64,000 nucleotides of DNA from Clostridia bacterium (lineage in GTDB: Bacteria; Bacillota; Clostridia; Oscillospirales; Acutalibacteraceae), in the NCBI GenBank assembly GCA_017522225.1, contig JAFWZR010000030.1, forward strand, positions 46,016 through 110,015. The letters are read 5' to 3'. Made by a program: the position numbers and the translations under genes. Below are positions 9,560-17,715 of the stretch, one piece after another. Numbering within the stretch: the first letter of the stretch is position 1; each line of letters starts with the position of its first letter. The notes below the pieces were generated by a model. The model saw only the letters and a program-made list of their open reading frames with translations, was not told the origin of the DNA and did no database searches.

Positions 9560-10792
9560 TCAATAATTTTCTACTCTGATTTTTGAAAGGATTTCAACAT
9601 CCTCAAGCTTTGCGAGCATACTGTCAAGCTCACCCTCTGCCCTTACGGGAGTTACAAACGCAAACTCATTCTCGGGTGCGTTGTCACGGGTAAGAATGCT
9701 GATGTCACCAAAGATTTCCTCTGCTTTTTTAAGTGCGAAAACCTTATCTCCCTTTGCACGGACATAGAATGAGGTTTCAACATCCTTATGGTTAACAACG
9801 TAATTTTCAACTGCATCGCCCCAGCCGAAGGCCTTACGCTTTTCGATATGACGTGCACAATCGATAACGTCAGCCACAACTGCACTTGCTGTTGCAAGCT
9901 TACCTGCGCCTCTGCCGTAGAATGCACAGTCACCAACTGCATTGCCGCGAACGAAAACTGCATTGAAAACATCGTTAACGCCTGAAAGAATACTCTCGTT
10001 CTTAACAAAAGCAGGGCTTACCATTGCTGATATCTTATCGCCCACGCGCTTTGCTCTGCCGAGAAGCTTGATAATGCCGCCCCATGAGCGTGCGTACTCA
10101 ACATCCTCAAGAGTGATTTTTGTAATACCCTCAGTATAAACACTTTCGGGGAAAACGTGCTTGCCGAAAGCAAGTGAAGCAAGGATACAGATCTTGCGGC
10201 AGGCATCGAAGCCTTCGATGTCAGCTGTCGGATCCTTTTCCGCATAGCCGTTATCCTGTGCAAGCTTGAGTGCATCCTCAAAGCTCATTGAATTGTAAAT
10301 CATCATTGTAAGGATGAAGTTTGTTGTACCGTTGAGGATACCTGCAACCTCGTCAACTCTGTTTGCTGCAAGGCATTGTGCAAGAGGACGGATTACGGGA
10401 ATACCGCCGCCGACGCTTGCCTCAAACATAAAGTTTGCGTTATTCTCCTCAGCAAGCTTAAGAAGAATGTCGCCCTTTGCGGCAACAAGCTCCTTGTTTG
10501 ATGTGGCAACGCTCTTACCTGCCTTAAGACAAGCTGAAACAAAGTCAAACGCAGGGTTAAGACCGCCCATTGCCTCAACCACGATTTTAACCTCGGGGTC
10601 ATTGAGAATGATATTGAAGTCTTTTACAAGCTTGCTTTCGTTCTCGTCACCCGGGAAATCTCTGAGGTCAAGTATGTATTTAACGCTTACGCTGTCCTGC
10701 AGACTTTTTTCGGCAATGCTTTGGTTATTCATTGAAATAACCTGTGCAACACCTGAACCTACAACACCGTAGCCCATAATAGCTATTTCCAT
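9560..10792 (-). CDS. hom: Homoserine dehydrogenase
   Basis: NAD(P)H-dependent reduction of aspartate semialdehyde to homoserine, for threonine and methionine. 410 residues. The N-terminal Rossmann motif is GYGVVGSGV; the catalytic region has GILNGTTNFIL and AYAEKDPTADIEGFDA-type residues (NGYAEKDPTADIEG) around 175-205 with the conserved Lys/Asp; a C-terminal ACT domain follows (about 330-410). The start at 10792 is preferred to an upstream in-frame codon because AAGGAG lies 8 nt before it and the family begins with this Rossmann strand. First gene of the hom-lysC operon. Confidence 0.95.
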   Translation of the reverse strand: MEIAIMGYGVVGSGVAQVISMNNQSIAEKSLQDSVSVKYILDLRDFPGDENESKLVKDFNIILNDPEVKIVVEAMGGLNPAFDFVSACLKAGKSVATSNKELVAAKGDILLKLAEENNANFMFEASVGGGIPVIRPLAQCLAANRVDEVAGILNGTTNFILTMMIYNSMSFEDALKLAQDNGYAEKDPTADIEGFDACRKICILASLAFGKHVFPESVYTEGITKITLEDVEYARSWGGIIKLLGRAKRVGDKISAMVSPAFVKNESILSGVNDVFNAVFVRGNAVGDCAFYGRGAGKLATASAVVADVIDCARHIEKRKAFGWGDAVENYVVNHKDVETSFYVRAKGDKVFALKKAEEIFGDISILTRDNAPENEFAFVTPVRAEGELDSMLAKLEDVEILSKIRVENY

Positions 10793-10902
10793 ATTTTTCA
10801 CTCCTTGTTCACACATAGGTAGTGTAACATAAATACAGAAAATAATAAAGAGTAAATTTGAAAAAAACTTGTGATTTTTCAAAAAAATTCATATCTTTTT
10901 AA

Positions 10903-10929
10903 TTGAAATGATACAGCGTTTGTTATAAT
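10903..10929 (+). promoter_or_regulatory. Putative promoter of the GT32-ytvI operon
   Basis: TTGAAA (10903-10908) and a perfect TATAAT (10924-10929), with a short 15-bp spacer, about 34 bp before the glycosyltransferase start. The spacer length lowers confidence in the -35 part. Confidence 0.5.
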
Positions 10930-10962
10930 ATAAATATATACGAAAATTAAGGAGTTGTCCTT

Positions 10963-11679
10963 ATGAAAAAAACGATACATTACTGTTGGTTCGGCAGAGG
11001 CGAAAAGCCGAAGCTTGTTACCAAATGTATAGAAAGCTGGAAACATAATCTGCCTGACTACAGACTTGTTGAATGGAACGAGGATAATTTTGACATTTCT
11101 AAGAACCAGTTTGTTGCCGAGGCTTACAGCGACAGAAACTTTGCCTTTGTCAGCGACTATGTCCGAGCGTATGTCCTTTACAACTACGGCGGCATTTATC
11201 TGGATACAGACGTTGAAGTGCTGGGAAGCTTTGACCGTTTTCTTGATGATAAGGTTTTTCTCGGATTTGAAGAGGGCAACTTTGTCGGCACCTGTGTGAT
11301 GGGTGTTGAAAAGGGTCACGAGCTGATGAAAAATTATCTCGACCACTACGAGAGTATGACATATTTCAATGAAGACGGCACAAAATATACCGACACGAAT
11401 GTTGTTCTTCTGACAAAGCTTCTTGACGAAAGAGGTCTTGTAAGAAACAACGAATATCAGACAGTCGGTGACATTTCGATCTACCCGAGAACCTTCTTCA
11501 GCCCTTACGATTACATTAACGGAATCAACTACATCACCGATAACAGCGTTGCAATCCATCATTTTGCACAGCTGTGGCTGCCGACAAACGTCCGCCTCAA
11601 GACTGAGGCAAAACGCGCACTTATAAAAATTATCGGCGGAGAAAAAATGAAAAAATTACGCAAACTTACCAAAAGATGA
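10963..11679 (+). CDS. DXD-motif glycosyltransferase (GT32-like)
   Basis: 238 residues. The N-terminus IHYCWFGRGEKP and the core YVLYNYGGIYLDTDVEVL are characteristic of the Gly_transf_sug (capsular polysaccharide/OCH1-like, GT32) family; the DTD (about 84-86) is the metal- and sugar-nucleotide-binding DXD motif. The C-terminal half holds the conserved HH near AIHHFAQLW. It has no signal or membrane segment, so it acts in the cytoplasm, transferring a sugar to a surface glycan precursor; donor and acceptor cannot be told. AAGGAG precedes the ATG. It is 10 bp upstream of the next gene. Confidence 0.88.
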   Translation: MKKTIHYCWFGRGEKPKLVTKCIESWKHNLPDYRLVEWNEDNFDISKNQFVAEAYSDRNFAFVSDYVRAYVLYNYGGIYLDTDVEVLGSFDRFLDDKVFLGFEEGNFVGTCVMGVEKGHELMKNYLDHYESMTYFNEDGTKYTDTNVVLLTKLLDERGLVRNNEYQTVGDISIYPRTFFSPYDYINGINYITDNSVAIHHFAQLWLPTNVRLKTEAKRALIKIIGGEKMKKLRKLTKR

Positions 11680-11689
11680 GGTATAGCTA

Positions 11690-12856
11690 ATGGAAAAAAT
11701 TGAAATAAGACGCAAAAGAATAATCAATGCCGTCTATATTGCAATGATTCTCGGACTCTCCTTTTTGTTTGTCAAATACTGCTTCTGGATTTTCTTCCCG
11801 TTTTTACTTGCATTCCTGTTGGCGGTTGCCGTACAGAAGCCTGCTGACTTTCTTGTAAGAAAAACAAAAATCAAAAAAGGTATTTCGTCAACCATTCTTG
11901 TGTTGCTTCTTTTCGCAGCTGTCGCGGGAATAGTCTCACTGCTCGGAATGAAGCTTGTCGACCTTATCAAAAACACGGTAGATTTTGTTACCGCACAGCT
12001 CAATGACCTGCCCTCACTGATTGACGATATCAAGCATTGGGTGATAAACACGGCGGGTATTCTGCCCGATAAGCTCGAAACAAGATTTGTTGCAACCGCA
12101 AGCAACTGGTTTGATATGATACGCGACAAGAGTGCTTCGGAAATTGCTGCAACCATTGTCGGCTCGGCATCGGGAGATGAAGGCTTTTCAATGTCCTCGC
12201 TTGCAACTCCGCTGAGCGGCTTGTGGACAACGGCAAAACGCATCCCGTCAGTTTTTGTTGCGATTGTTATTCTTATTCTTTCATCGTGCTTTATGGCTGC
12301 GGATTACGACTGGATATCGAACTTTATTAAAAAGCAGCTGTCTCCTGAGCATAAGCGTAAGCTTTCAATCAGCAAGCGTGTTGTTTTTCAGTCACTCGGC
12401 AAGCTTATACGCTCGTACATCCTGATAATTCTTATAACGGGTACTGAAATATTCATTGGTCTAAACATCCTGTCCCTTGTCGGTCTTTATGATAGCGGAA
12501 ACATCTTTGCAATATCGATTATTGTTGCCCTGCTAGATATTCTGCCTGTACTGGGCACAGGTACATTTATGGTGCCGTGGGCATTGTACAACCTTATCAC
12601 AGGCAACATCGGCCTTGCAATCGGTCTGTTTATTCTTTACGCAATCATCTATGTTGTGCGTCAGGTAATTGAGCCGAAAATTGTCGGAGGTACGGTTGGT
12701 CTTCCGCCGTTCATCACCCTTATGGGTATGTATGTCGGCTCACAATTATTCGGATTTATCGGTATTTTCCTTGTTCCGATTATGATAATTATTGTAAAGC
12801 TCCTCAATGACGAGGGCGTTATTCACATTTGGGAGCCTGTTGATCAGGAACCGTAA
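11690..12856 (+). CDS. ytvI: AI-2E family transporter, YtvI-like sporulation membrane protein
   Basis: 388 residues with the layout of the AI-2E/PerM permease family: two N-terminal membrane helices (about 12-55), another near 62-85, a large extracytoplasmic part (about 90-175), then a C-terminal cluster of four to five helices with the conserved DILPVLGTGTFMVPWAL motif (about 280-297) and VVRQVIEPKIVGGTVGLPP. In Firmicutes this size class includes YtvI, named from sporulation genetics. The substrate is not established. It lies between the glycosyltransferase and the kinase-like gene, 15 bp from the latter. Confidence 0.85.
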   Translation: MEKIEIRRKRIINAVYIAMILGLSFLFVKYCFWIFFPFLLAFLLAVAVQKPADFLVRKTKIKKGISSTILVLLLFAAVAGIVSLLGMKLVDLIKNTVDFVTAQLNDLPSLIDDIKHWVINTAGILPDKLETRFVATASNWFDMIRDKSASEIAATIVGSASGDEGFSMSSLATPLSGLWTTAKRIPSVFVAIVILILSSCFMAADYDWISNFIKKQLSPEHKRKLSISKRVVFQSLGKLIRSYILIILITGTEIFIGLNILSLVGLYDSGNIFAISIIVALLDILPVLGTGTFMVPWALYNLITGNIGLAIGLFILYAIIYVVRQVIEPKIVGGTVGLPPFITLMGMYVGSQLFGFIGIFLVPIMIIIVKLLNDEGVIHIWEPVDQEP

Positions 12857-12871
12857 ACGGAGGTGTTCTTT

Positions 12872-13489
12872 ATGGCAAAAATCATCACAATCAGCCGTGA
12901 ATTCGGAAGCGGAGGCAGAGAGGTCGGCAAAAGACTTGCAGATGAGCTCGGCTTCGAATACTACGACAGAGAGATTATTGAGCAGGTGGCAAAGGAAAGT
13001 CAGTTTGACGAGACCTATGTTGAGAATATGCTCAGCGGCAGCTTTTCAGTCAGTCTGCCCGTAACCTTCGGCAGAACATTTATCTACACCGATGTTGTTC
13101 AGCAGAATATGACAAATCTGCTTGTCACCGAGCAAAAAATCATAAAAGCTCTTGCAGACAAAGGCAAGGATATAGTGATTGTCGGCAGAAGCGCAGACGT
13201 GCTTCTTAAAGAGTATAAGCCGCTCAATATTTTTGTTTATGCCGATATGCAATCAAAGGTTCAGCGTTGCCGCGACCGTGCTGCCAAGGACGAAAAGCTG
13301 ACCGACAAAGAGCTTGTAAGAAAAATCAGGCAGGTTGACTCGGGCAGAAAGAAACAGCGTAAGCTCATCACTGACAGTGAATGGGGCGAAAAGGAAAGCT
13401 ATCACCTTTGTCTGAACACAACAGGAATGAACATCAAGGCTTTTATCCCTCCCCTTGCTGAGTTTGTAAAAAGCTATTTTAACAAATAA
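12872..13489 (+). CDS. Cytidylate kinase-like family protein
   Basis: 205 residues. The N-terminus IITISREFGSGGREVGKRLADEL is a P-loop of the cytidylate kinase-like family (Walker A replaced by the variant GSGGREVG); YYDREIIEQVA follows as in true Cmk, and DIVIVGRSAD is the Walker B region. The role of this family is not settled; the adjacent permease gives no direct clue. The ATG at 12872 is chosen over an upstream in-frame codon because GGAGGTG (12859-12865) sits 6 nt before it. It ends at a bidirectional terminator. Confidence 0.85.
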   Translation: MAKIITISREFGSGGREVGKRLADELGFEYYDREIIEQVAKESQFDETYVENMLSGSFSVSLPVTFGRTFIYTDVVQQNMTNLLVTEQKIIKALADKGKDIVIVGRSADVLLKEYKPLNIFVYADMQSKVQRCRDRAAKDEKLTDKELVRKIRQVDSGRKKQRKLITDSEWGEKESYHLCLNTTGMNIKAFIPPLAEFVKSYFNK

Positions 13490-13501
13490 AACAAAACAGA
13501 A

Positions 13502-13527
13502 AAGGCACTCTCCGAAGAGAGTGCCTT
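13502..13527. terminator. Bidirectional intrinsic terminator
   Basis: 11-bp perfect stem (13502-13512 with 13517-13527); the loop reads TTCG on the minus strand, a very stable tetraloop. Short T-runs on both sides. It separates two convergent genes. Confidence 0.85.
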
Positions 13528-13542
13528 GAATTTTACTCTGAA

Positions 13543-14718
13543 TTATGCACCGAGGATCTGATCCCAGAGGAAACCGGGAATGATAAACTTAAGGATCTTG
13601 CCGAGTGTTGTTACAATTGCGGGTGAGAAGAGGTCAAGGAAATAGAAAGGAATATCCAATACCTTCTCGTTGAATGTAACCTCGTAAGTATCATAGTTTG
13701 CAGGATCTTTTTCGTCGATTTCAAAAATTCTTACTGAACGGTCGCCGCCTCTGCCGTATGAGCTGAAGCCTGTGCCGCCGTTGTAACCCATCATAATACC
13801 GTCATCTGTTACACCGTAGAAGCTGTTAACGTGGTCGTGACCGAACCATGCACCAACGATGTCGCCCTTTTCAACCCAAGCCTGATACTGGCCTGTATGG
13901 CTCTCAAGAGGCTCTGAACAGGGAACCTCACCAAGAACACCGCCGATAGCCTTATCGTTGAGCTTGAACCACTTGAACTCGTCAATACTGAATACAGCAT
14001 CGTCACCGGCCTCGCTGAATGAAACCTCGTCAAGGAACTGATATGTTTCCTTAACAGGAATGTGCTGGAAGAGAAGTGACGGAACAACCTTGCCGCCGTT
14101 TGCAGCCTTGAGTTCATCACTTGTCTGCTTGTACCACTCAACCTGATTCGGTCTTACGCCTTCGTAGCCTGTAAGAAGGTCACTGTCAGCACGCTTGTTG
14201 TTTGTATCCATCATATAAATGTTGAAAGCAATCTTGTCGCCTTTTGAAGACATAATCGGAACATTGTATGTACCGGGATCACATCCGTTGTCGGGAACGA
14301 TGCAGTTTTCGTACTGCTTGTAGAAAGCCATCTGCTCTTCAAGTGTGAAGAAATCCTCGTAGTCGTGGTCGTGGTTACCAAAAGTAAGAATAAAAGGAAT
14401 ATCCTTACTGTCGATAATATCGAAAAGATTTGAAAGACACTTCTTAAGACCGTCCTCTGTTGCACCGGGGAAGAAGTCTGTAAGCTGGTCACCGTTGAAT
14501 ACAAGAAGATCAGGCTCTTCCTGTGCGATTGCAGCTTCAATAAGCTTAACCTCTGCAACGTCCTTGAGTATCATATCCTGTGTGTCGTTAAGCTGCATAA
14601 TCTTGAACTTGCCGTCTGCGCCGAACTTGAGATCGCTTGTTGTGTTAGCTGCAAAAGCAGGAACTGCAACAAGAAGGCACATAGCAATTGCAAGAAAAAC
14701 ACTTAATACTTTTTTCAT
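13543..14718 (-). CDS. Secreted metallophosphoesterase
   Basis: 391 residues with a signal peptide (MKKVLSVFLAIAMCLLVAVPAFA). Calcineurin-like phosphoesterase motifs are visible in order: QLNDTQDM (first metal site, variant of DxH), FNGDQLTD, FGNHDHD around 115-121, and AWFGHDHVNS near 305. This matches the Icc/DUF purple-acid-like group acting outside the cell; the substrate (phosphate ester, nucleotide or lipid head group) is not evident. The last 35 residues are a hydrophobic amphipathic stretch (VTTLGKILKFIIPGFLWDQI) unlike the catalytic domain, perhaps a membrane-contact tail. Confidence 0.88.
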   Translation of the reverse strand: MKKVLSVFLAIAMCLLVAVPAFAANTTSDLKFGADGKFKIMQLNDTQDMILKDVAEVKLIEAAIAQEEPDLLVFNGDQLTDFFPGATEDGLKKCLSNLFDIIDSKDIPFILTFGNHDHDYEDFFTLEEQMAFYKQYENCIVPDNGCDPGTYNVPIMSSKGDKIAFNIYMMDTNNKRADSDLLTGYEGVRPNQVEWYKQTSDELKAANGGKVVPSLLFQHIPVKETYQFLDEVSFSEAGDDAVFSIDEFKWFKLNDKAIGGVLGEVPCSEPLESHTGQYQAWVEKGDIVGAWFGHDHVNSFYGVTDDGIMMGYNGGTGFSSYGRGGDRSVRIFEIDEKDPANYDTYEVTFNEKVLDIPFYFLDLFSPAIVTTLGKILKFIIPGFLWDQILGA

Positions 14719-14854
14719 AGCAAAGCCTCCAAAAAAAATTTATTTTGCCCTGTAATTATATAGCAAATGCGGTTTAAAGTCAATAAACCATCTTTTAATA
14801 CTACATATTTTTCTTGTTATGACTAAAAATACAAATACAATAAATATTTTTCGG

Positions 14855-14883
14855 TTGACAATAAAAGTAAAATGTGAGACAAT
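14855..14883 (+). promoter_or_regulatory. Promoter of the radical SAM gene
   Basis: Consensus TTGACA (14855-14860), 17-bp spacer, and a weaker GACAAT (14878-14883), about 32 bp before the chosen TTG start. Confidence 0.55.
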
Positions 14884-14915
14884 ATGTTTTACTAAAAAGT
14901 CGGGAGGTGACGGAA

Positions 14916-16346
14916 TTGAATAAAGAAAAAGCCCTGAGATTCGCAACAGGTCTTGTGCTTGACAGAACACTTAAGTACATCGACAAGGATCCTGCCACAA
15001 ATATCATCAAGCTTGTTAATATGGCTGAAAAGCTTTCAGGCAAAACCTTCCCGAAAAAAGTTTTCGATTCATTCCGCACTGCCCTGAGAGACGAGAACAA
15101 TGTGTGGTTTGATTACGCGATGAAATTCGTTAACGATGTTGACCGCGAAAACCTCAAGAAAATGTTCCTCTCTTTTGCACTCGGTGCAGGCTACCACGGT
15201 ACAAAAGCTGTACGCGAAAACCGTGAAAAGTACAAGTGTAACATTCCGTTCATTATTCTGCTCGACCCCACAAGCGCTTGTAACCTTAAGTGTAAGGGCT
15301 GTTGGTCGGCTGAATACGGTCACAAGTTCAACCTCAGCTATGAGGAGCTTGACAGCATAGTTTCACAGGGTGTTGAGCTTGGCACTCATCTTTATATGTT
15401 CACGGGCGGTGAACCGCTTATCCGTAAGAACGATATTCTCAAGCTCTGCCGTAAGCATCCTAACTGCACATTCCTTGCTTACACAAACGCAACGCTTGTT
15501 GACCAGAAATTCTGCGACGATATGAAGGATGTCGGCAACCTCGCTCTTGCAATCAGCATTGAAGGCTCGGAGGAGACCAACGACTACCGCCGTGGTGACG
15601 GTGCTTATGAAACATCCGTCAAGGCACTCGACCTTCTTCAGAAAAACGGTTGCCTTTACGGCATTTCCGTTTGCTATACTGCAAAAAATATTGATGAAGT
15701 TACAAGTGACGAATTCCTAGACCTTATGATTTCCAAGGGAGTTAAATTCGGTCTTTACTTTAACTATATGCCTGTCGGCACGAACGCCGATGTGGAGCTT
15801 ATTCCCTCACCTGAGCAGAGAACATTTATGTACAACTGGCTCAAAACTGTCCGCAACAGCAAAACAGGTAAGCCGATGTTTGTTATGGACTTCCAGAATG
15901 ACGGTGAGTATGTCGGCGGCTGCATCGCAGGCGGACGAAACTATTTCCACATCAACTCTGCAGGTGATATGGAGCCGTGCGTATTTGTTCACTTCTCTGA
16001 CGCAAATATCCGTACGCACACTCTTCTTGAGGCGCTTAAGAGTCCGTTGTTTATAGCTTTCCATCACAATCAGCCGTTTAACGACAACCATCTGCGTCCT
16101 TGCCCGATGCTTGAGAATCCTGACTATCTGCGTAAAATTATTAAGGTTACGGGTGCAAAGTCAACTGACCTTGTAAATCAGGAGGGCGTTGAGAACCTTT
16201 GTGCAAAATGTGACAAATTCTCAAAAGAGTGGCAGCCTGTTGCTGACAAGCTCTGGGCAGAAAACAAGCATCCGAACCCAAAAACTCAGTACTACCGCGA
16301 CACAGCGGAGGCTATGAAAGAAAAACTTGACGATCTTGTGAGATAA
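14916..16346 (+). CDS. Radical SAM protein with SPASM-like C-terminus
   Basis: 476 residues. The radical SAM cluster motif CNLKCKGC (C-x3-C-x2-C) is at about 117-124 after an N-terminal helical domain of ~100 residues; GGEP (FTGGEPLIRK) follows as in the family. The C-terminal third has further cysteines (GGCIAGGRNYFHINSAGD, MEPCVFVHF, RPCPML, LCAKCDKF) suited to auxiliary iron-sulfur clusters. Start: a TTG at 14916, 7 nt after GGGAGGTGA, is much better supported than the ATG at 14874, which has no ribosome site and falls in the promoter. It has its own promoter and terminator. Substrate unknown; it could modify a peptide, a lipid or a tRNA. A 39-residue peptide gene follows. Confidence 0.85.
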   Translation: MNKEKALRFATGLVLDRTLKYIDKDPATNIIKLVNMAEKLSGKTFPKKVFDSFRTALRDENNVWFDYAMKFVNDVDRENLKKMFLSFALGAGYHGTKAVRENREKYKCNIPFIILLDPTSACNLKCKGCWSAEYGHKFNLSYEELDSIVSQGVELGTHLYMFTGGEPLIRKNDILKLCRKHPNCTFLAYTNATLVDQKFCDDMKDVGNLALAISIEGSEETNDYRRGDGAYETSVKALDLLQKNGCLYGISVCYTAKNIDEVTSDEFLDLMISKGVKFGLYFNYMPVGTNADVELIPSPEQRTFMYNWLKTVRNSKTGKPMFVMDFQNDGEYVGGCIAGGRNYFHINSAGDMEPCVFVHFSDANIRTHTLLEALKSPLFIAFHHNQPFNDNHLRPCPMLENPDYLRKIIKVTGAKSTDLVNQEGVENLCAKCDKFSKEWQPVADKLWAENKHPNPKTQYYRDTAEAMKEKLDDLVR

Positions 16347-16378
16347 CGATAGACAGAATTGCTATTTTGTCTGTCGTT
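16345..16378 (+). terminator. Intrinsic terminator after the radical SAM gene
   Basis: 11-bp stem with one G-T pair (16345-16355 with 16368-16378), overlapping the stop codon, followed by TATTTTTGTTTTTTC. It uncouples the radical SAM gene from the small peptide gene. Confidence 0.7.
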
Positions 16379-16407
16379 TATTTTTGTTTTTTCTGTGATT
16401 ATGTGCA

Positions 16408-16437
16408 TTGATTGTGACATAACATTCATGGTATTAT
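16408..16437 (+). promoter_or_regulatory. Putative promoter of the 39-residue peptide gene
   Basis: TTGATT (16408-16413), 18-bp spacer, TATTAT (16432-16437). It would start transcription about 55 bp before the peptide's ATG. Confidence 0.5.
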
Positions 16438-16497
16438 CTAGTTGCGGACAGGTTGTATATTCATCCTTTTCCGACAATTAAAAGGAGGAACACAATA

Positions 16498-16617
16498 ATG
16501 GATTTCGTAGCAGAGATTTTGGCAATGGTAGAAGAGCTTCTTGCTTACCTTGGCGAGTTTGATGCAGCAGGCATCATTGAGATCATCAAGGAATTCTTCG
16601 CAGGTTTCGCAGCATAA
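16498..16617 (+). CDS. 39-residue amphipathic peptide, unknown function
   Basis: A short gene that a size cut-off would miss. It has an excellent ribosome site (AAAAGGAGG, 7-8 nt before the ATG), an upstream promoter-like sequence and an intrinsic terminator 16 bp after the stop, so it is a complete stand-alone transcription unit. The product begins MDFVAEILAMVEELLAYLG and ends EIIKEFFAGFAA: acidic, with hydrophobic residues spaced every three to four positions, as in an amphipathic helix pair. It has no Cys or Trp and no GG leader-cleavage site. It lies 151 bp after a radical SAM gene, but the terminator between them argues against an operon. Function not known; options include a membrane-active or protein-binding helical peptide. 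Confidence 0.7.
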   Translation: MDFVAEILAMVEELLAYLGEFDAAGIIEIIKEFFAGFAA

Positions 16618-16633
16618 GTTCAGGCAAAACATA

Positions 16634-16663
16634 AAAAGACCACCTTTGAGAAGGTGGTCTTTT
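16634..16663. terminator. Bidirectional intrinsic terminator
   Basis: 13-bp perfect stem (16634-16646 with 16651-16663), loop TGAG, T-run on the plus strand and A-run before it, serving the small peptide gene and the convergent membrane-anchored protein. Confidence 0.85.
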
Positions 16664-16673
16664 GCTTTTCTTA

Positions 16674-17612
16674 TCAGTATGAGAATGTTGCTGTTTTTTT
16701 CATCGAGCCGGAAACCTCAGCACCGCCTTTGATACCGATAAAGTTTCCGCCGCCTGCACCGGCAAGGGGCATATAAACCTCAGCGTATTTTACATATCCG
16801 TCCGCACCTACGGTTGCCTTTATTTTTGTACCCTCATAGGTAAAGTCCGCCTGTGTAATGTTCAGTCCGAACAAATCTATCGAGCCGAGATCAAGAGGGA
16901 ACGAGCACTGTCTGTTATAAACGGGGAACTTTGTGAGTGTTGCATCCTCAGGCACAACAAGAATATTGATTTCGTAATCATTACCCTTCTTTGTGACTGT
17001 TGCGGCCTTTGCACCCTTGGGATCAAGATTAGCAGGGAACACGTGATCCGCCGCCTTACCCTTTCCGTCATCCGTCGCAATTCCCTTTGCAAAGCTTCGT
17101 GTGCTTTCCGTTGTCTTTGCATATGCCTCGACTATTTTTTTTGCAAGCTTTTCAGCTGCCTTGGGATACATTGAATCAACGCTGATTGCAATAGTCTGTG
17201 TCGTCTTGATTGTAGTTTTGGGCGCGTTGAAGGATTTTTTCATGCTGTCGGTATAATATTTAACCGCCTGATCCTTTGTGTACGCTGTAGGGTCATTCTT
17301 CTGTGTATCTGCAGACGGAGCGGTCGTACCCTCATCAGCATCCGGGACTGCGGTAGTCTCGTTCTGCTCCGCTGCCGTCGTCTTTTCATCCGACGGGATA
17401 TCGGTCACATCCTCCGAAGGAATACCTGCTGTATCGTCTGACGGTATATCAGCATCATCGCTTGTATTATCCGTAACAGGAGAGGATGAACCCGCAAGCT
17501 TTGCCGAATCCAGAAGCGAGTCGCAATATTTATTCACCGCAACCCACGAAGTGATGCACAAAGCAACAACGCAGACAACAGCTATTGCCGACTTGATTAT
17601 TGTATATTTCAT
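16674..17612 (-). CDS. Membrane-anchored protein with acidic Pro/Ser/Thr stalk (paralog A)
   Basis: 312 residues. The N-terminus MKYTIIKSAIAVVCVVALCI is a signal anchor; then a low-complexity stalk with repeats of the form D-I-P-S-D/E-D-T (about 45-110), then a C-terminal domain (about 115-312) with predicted strands. The same N-terminal anchor and stalk pattern occurs in the protein at 18485-19468, so the two are paralogs with diverged outer domains. The start at 17612 is chosen because GGAGG stands 8 nt before it. A histidine phosphatase gene lies between the paralogs. Function unknown; probably exposed on the cell surface. Confidence 0.8.
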   Translation of the reverse strand: MKYTIIKSAIAVVCVVALCITSWVAVNKYCDSLLDSAKLAGSSSPVTDNTSDDADIPSDDTAGIPSEDVTDIPSDEKTTAAEQNETTAVPDADEGTTAPSADTQKNDPTAYTKDQAVKYYTDSMKKSFNAPKTTIKTTQTIAISVDSMYPKAAEKLAKKIVEAYAKTTESTRSFAKGIATDDGKGKAADHVFPANLDPKGAKAATVTKKGNDYEINILVVPEDATLTKFPVYNRQCSFPLDLGSIDLFGLNITQADFTYEGTKIKATVGADGYVKYAEVYMPLAGAGGGNFIGIKGGAEVSGSMKKTATFSY

Positions 17613-17715
17613 TGTCACTGCCTCCATCGATTTATTATATTTAAATCATACCACATTTTTGGCAAAACAACACATCTTTTTTAAATTTTTTGTTGAATAA
17701 ATTTTAATATCACTG

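Noticed and set aside
10793-10882. 30-codon upstream extension of hom
   Set aside because: It lacks a ribosome site and would put a hydrophobic stretch before the conserved Rossmann strand; AAGGAG before 10792 fits.
10793-10962. Lysine or threonine riboswitch upstream of hom-lysC
   Set aside because: The leader is short and no terminator or conserved junction was seen.
10879-11562. 227-codon frame on the minus strand
   Set aside because: It lies opposite the glycosyltransferase gene, has no ribosome site and no family likeness; the plus-strand frame has clear motifs.
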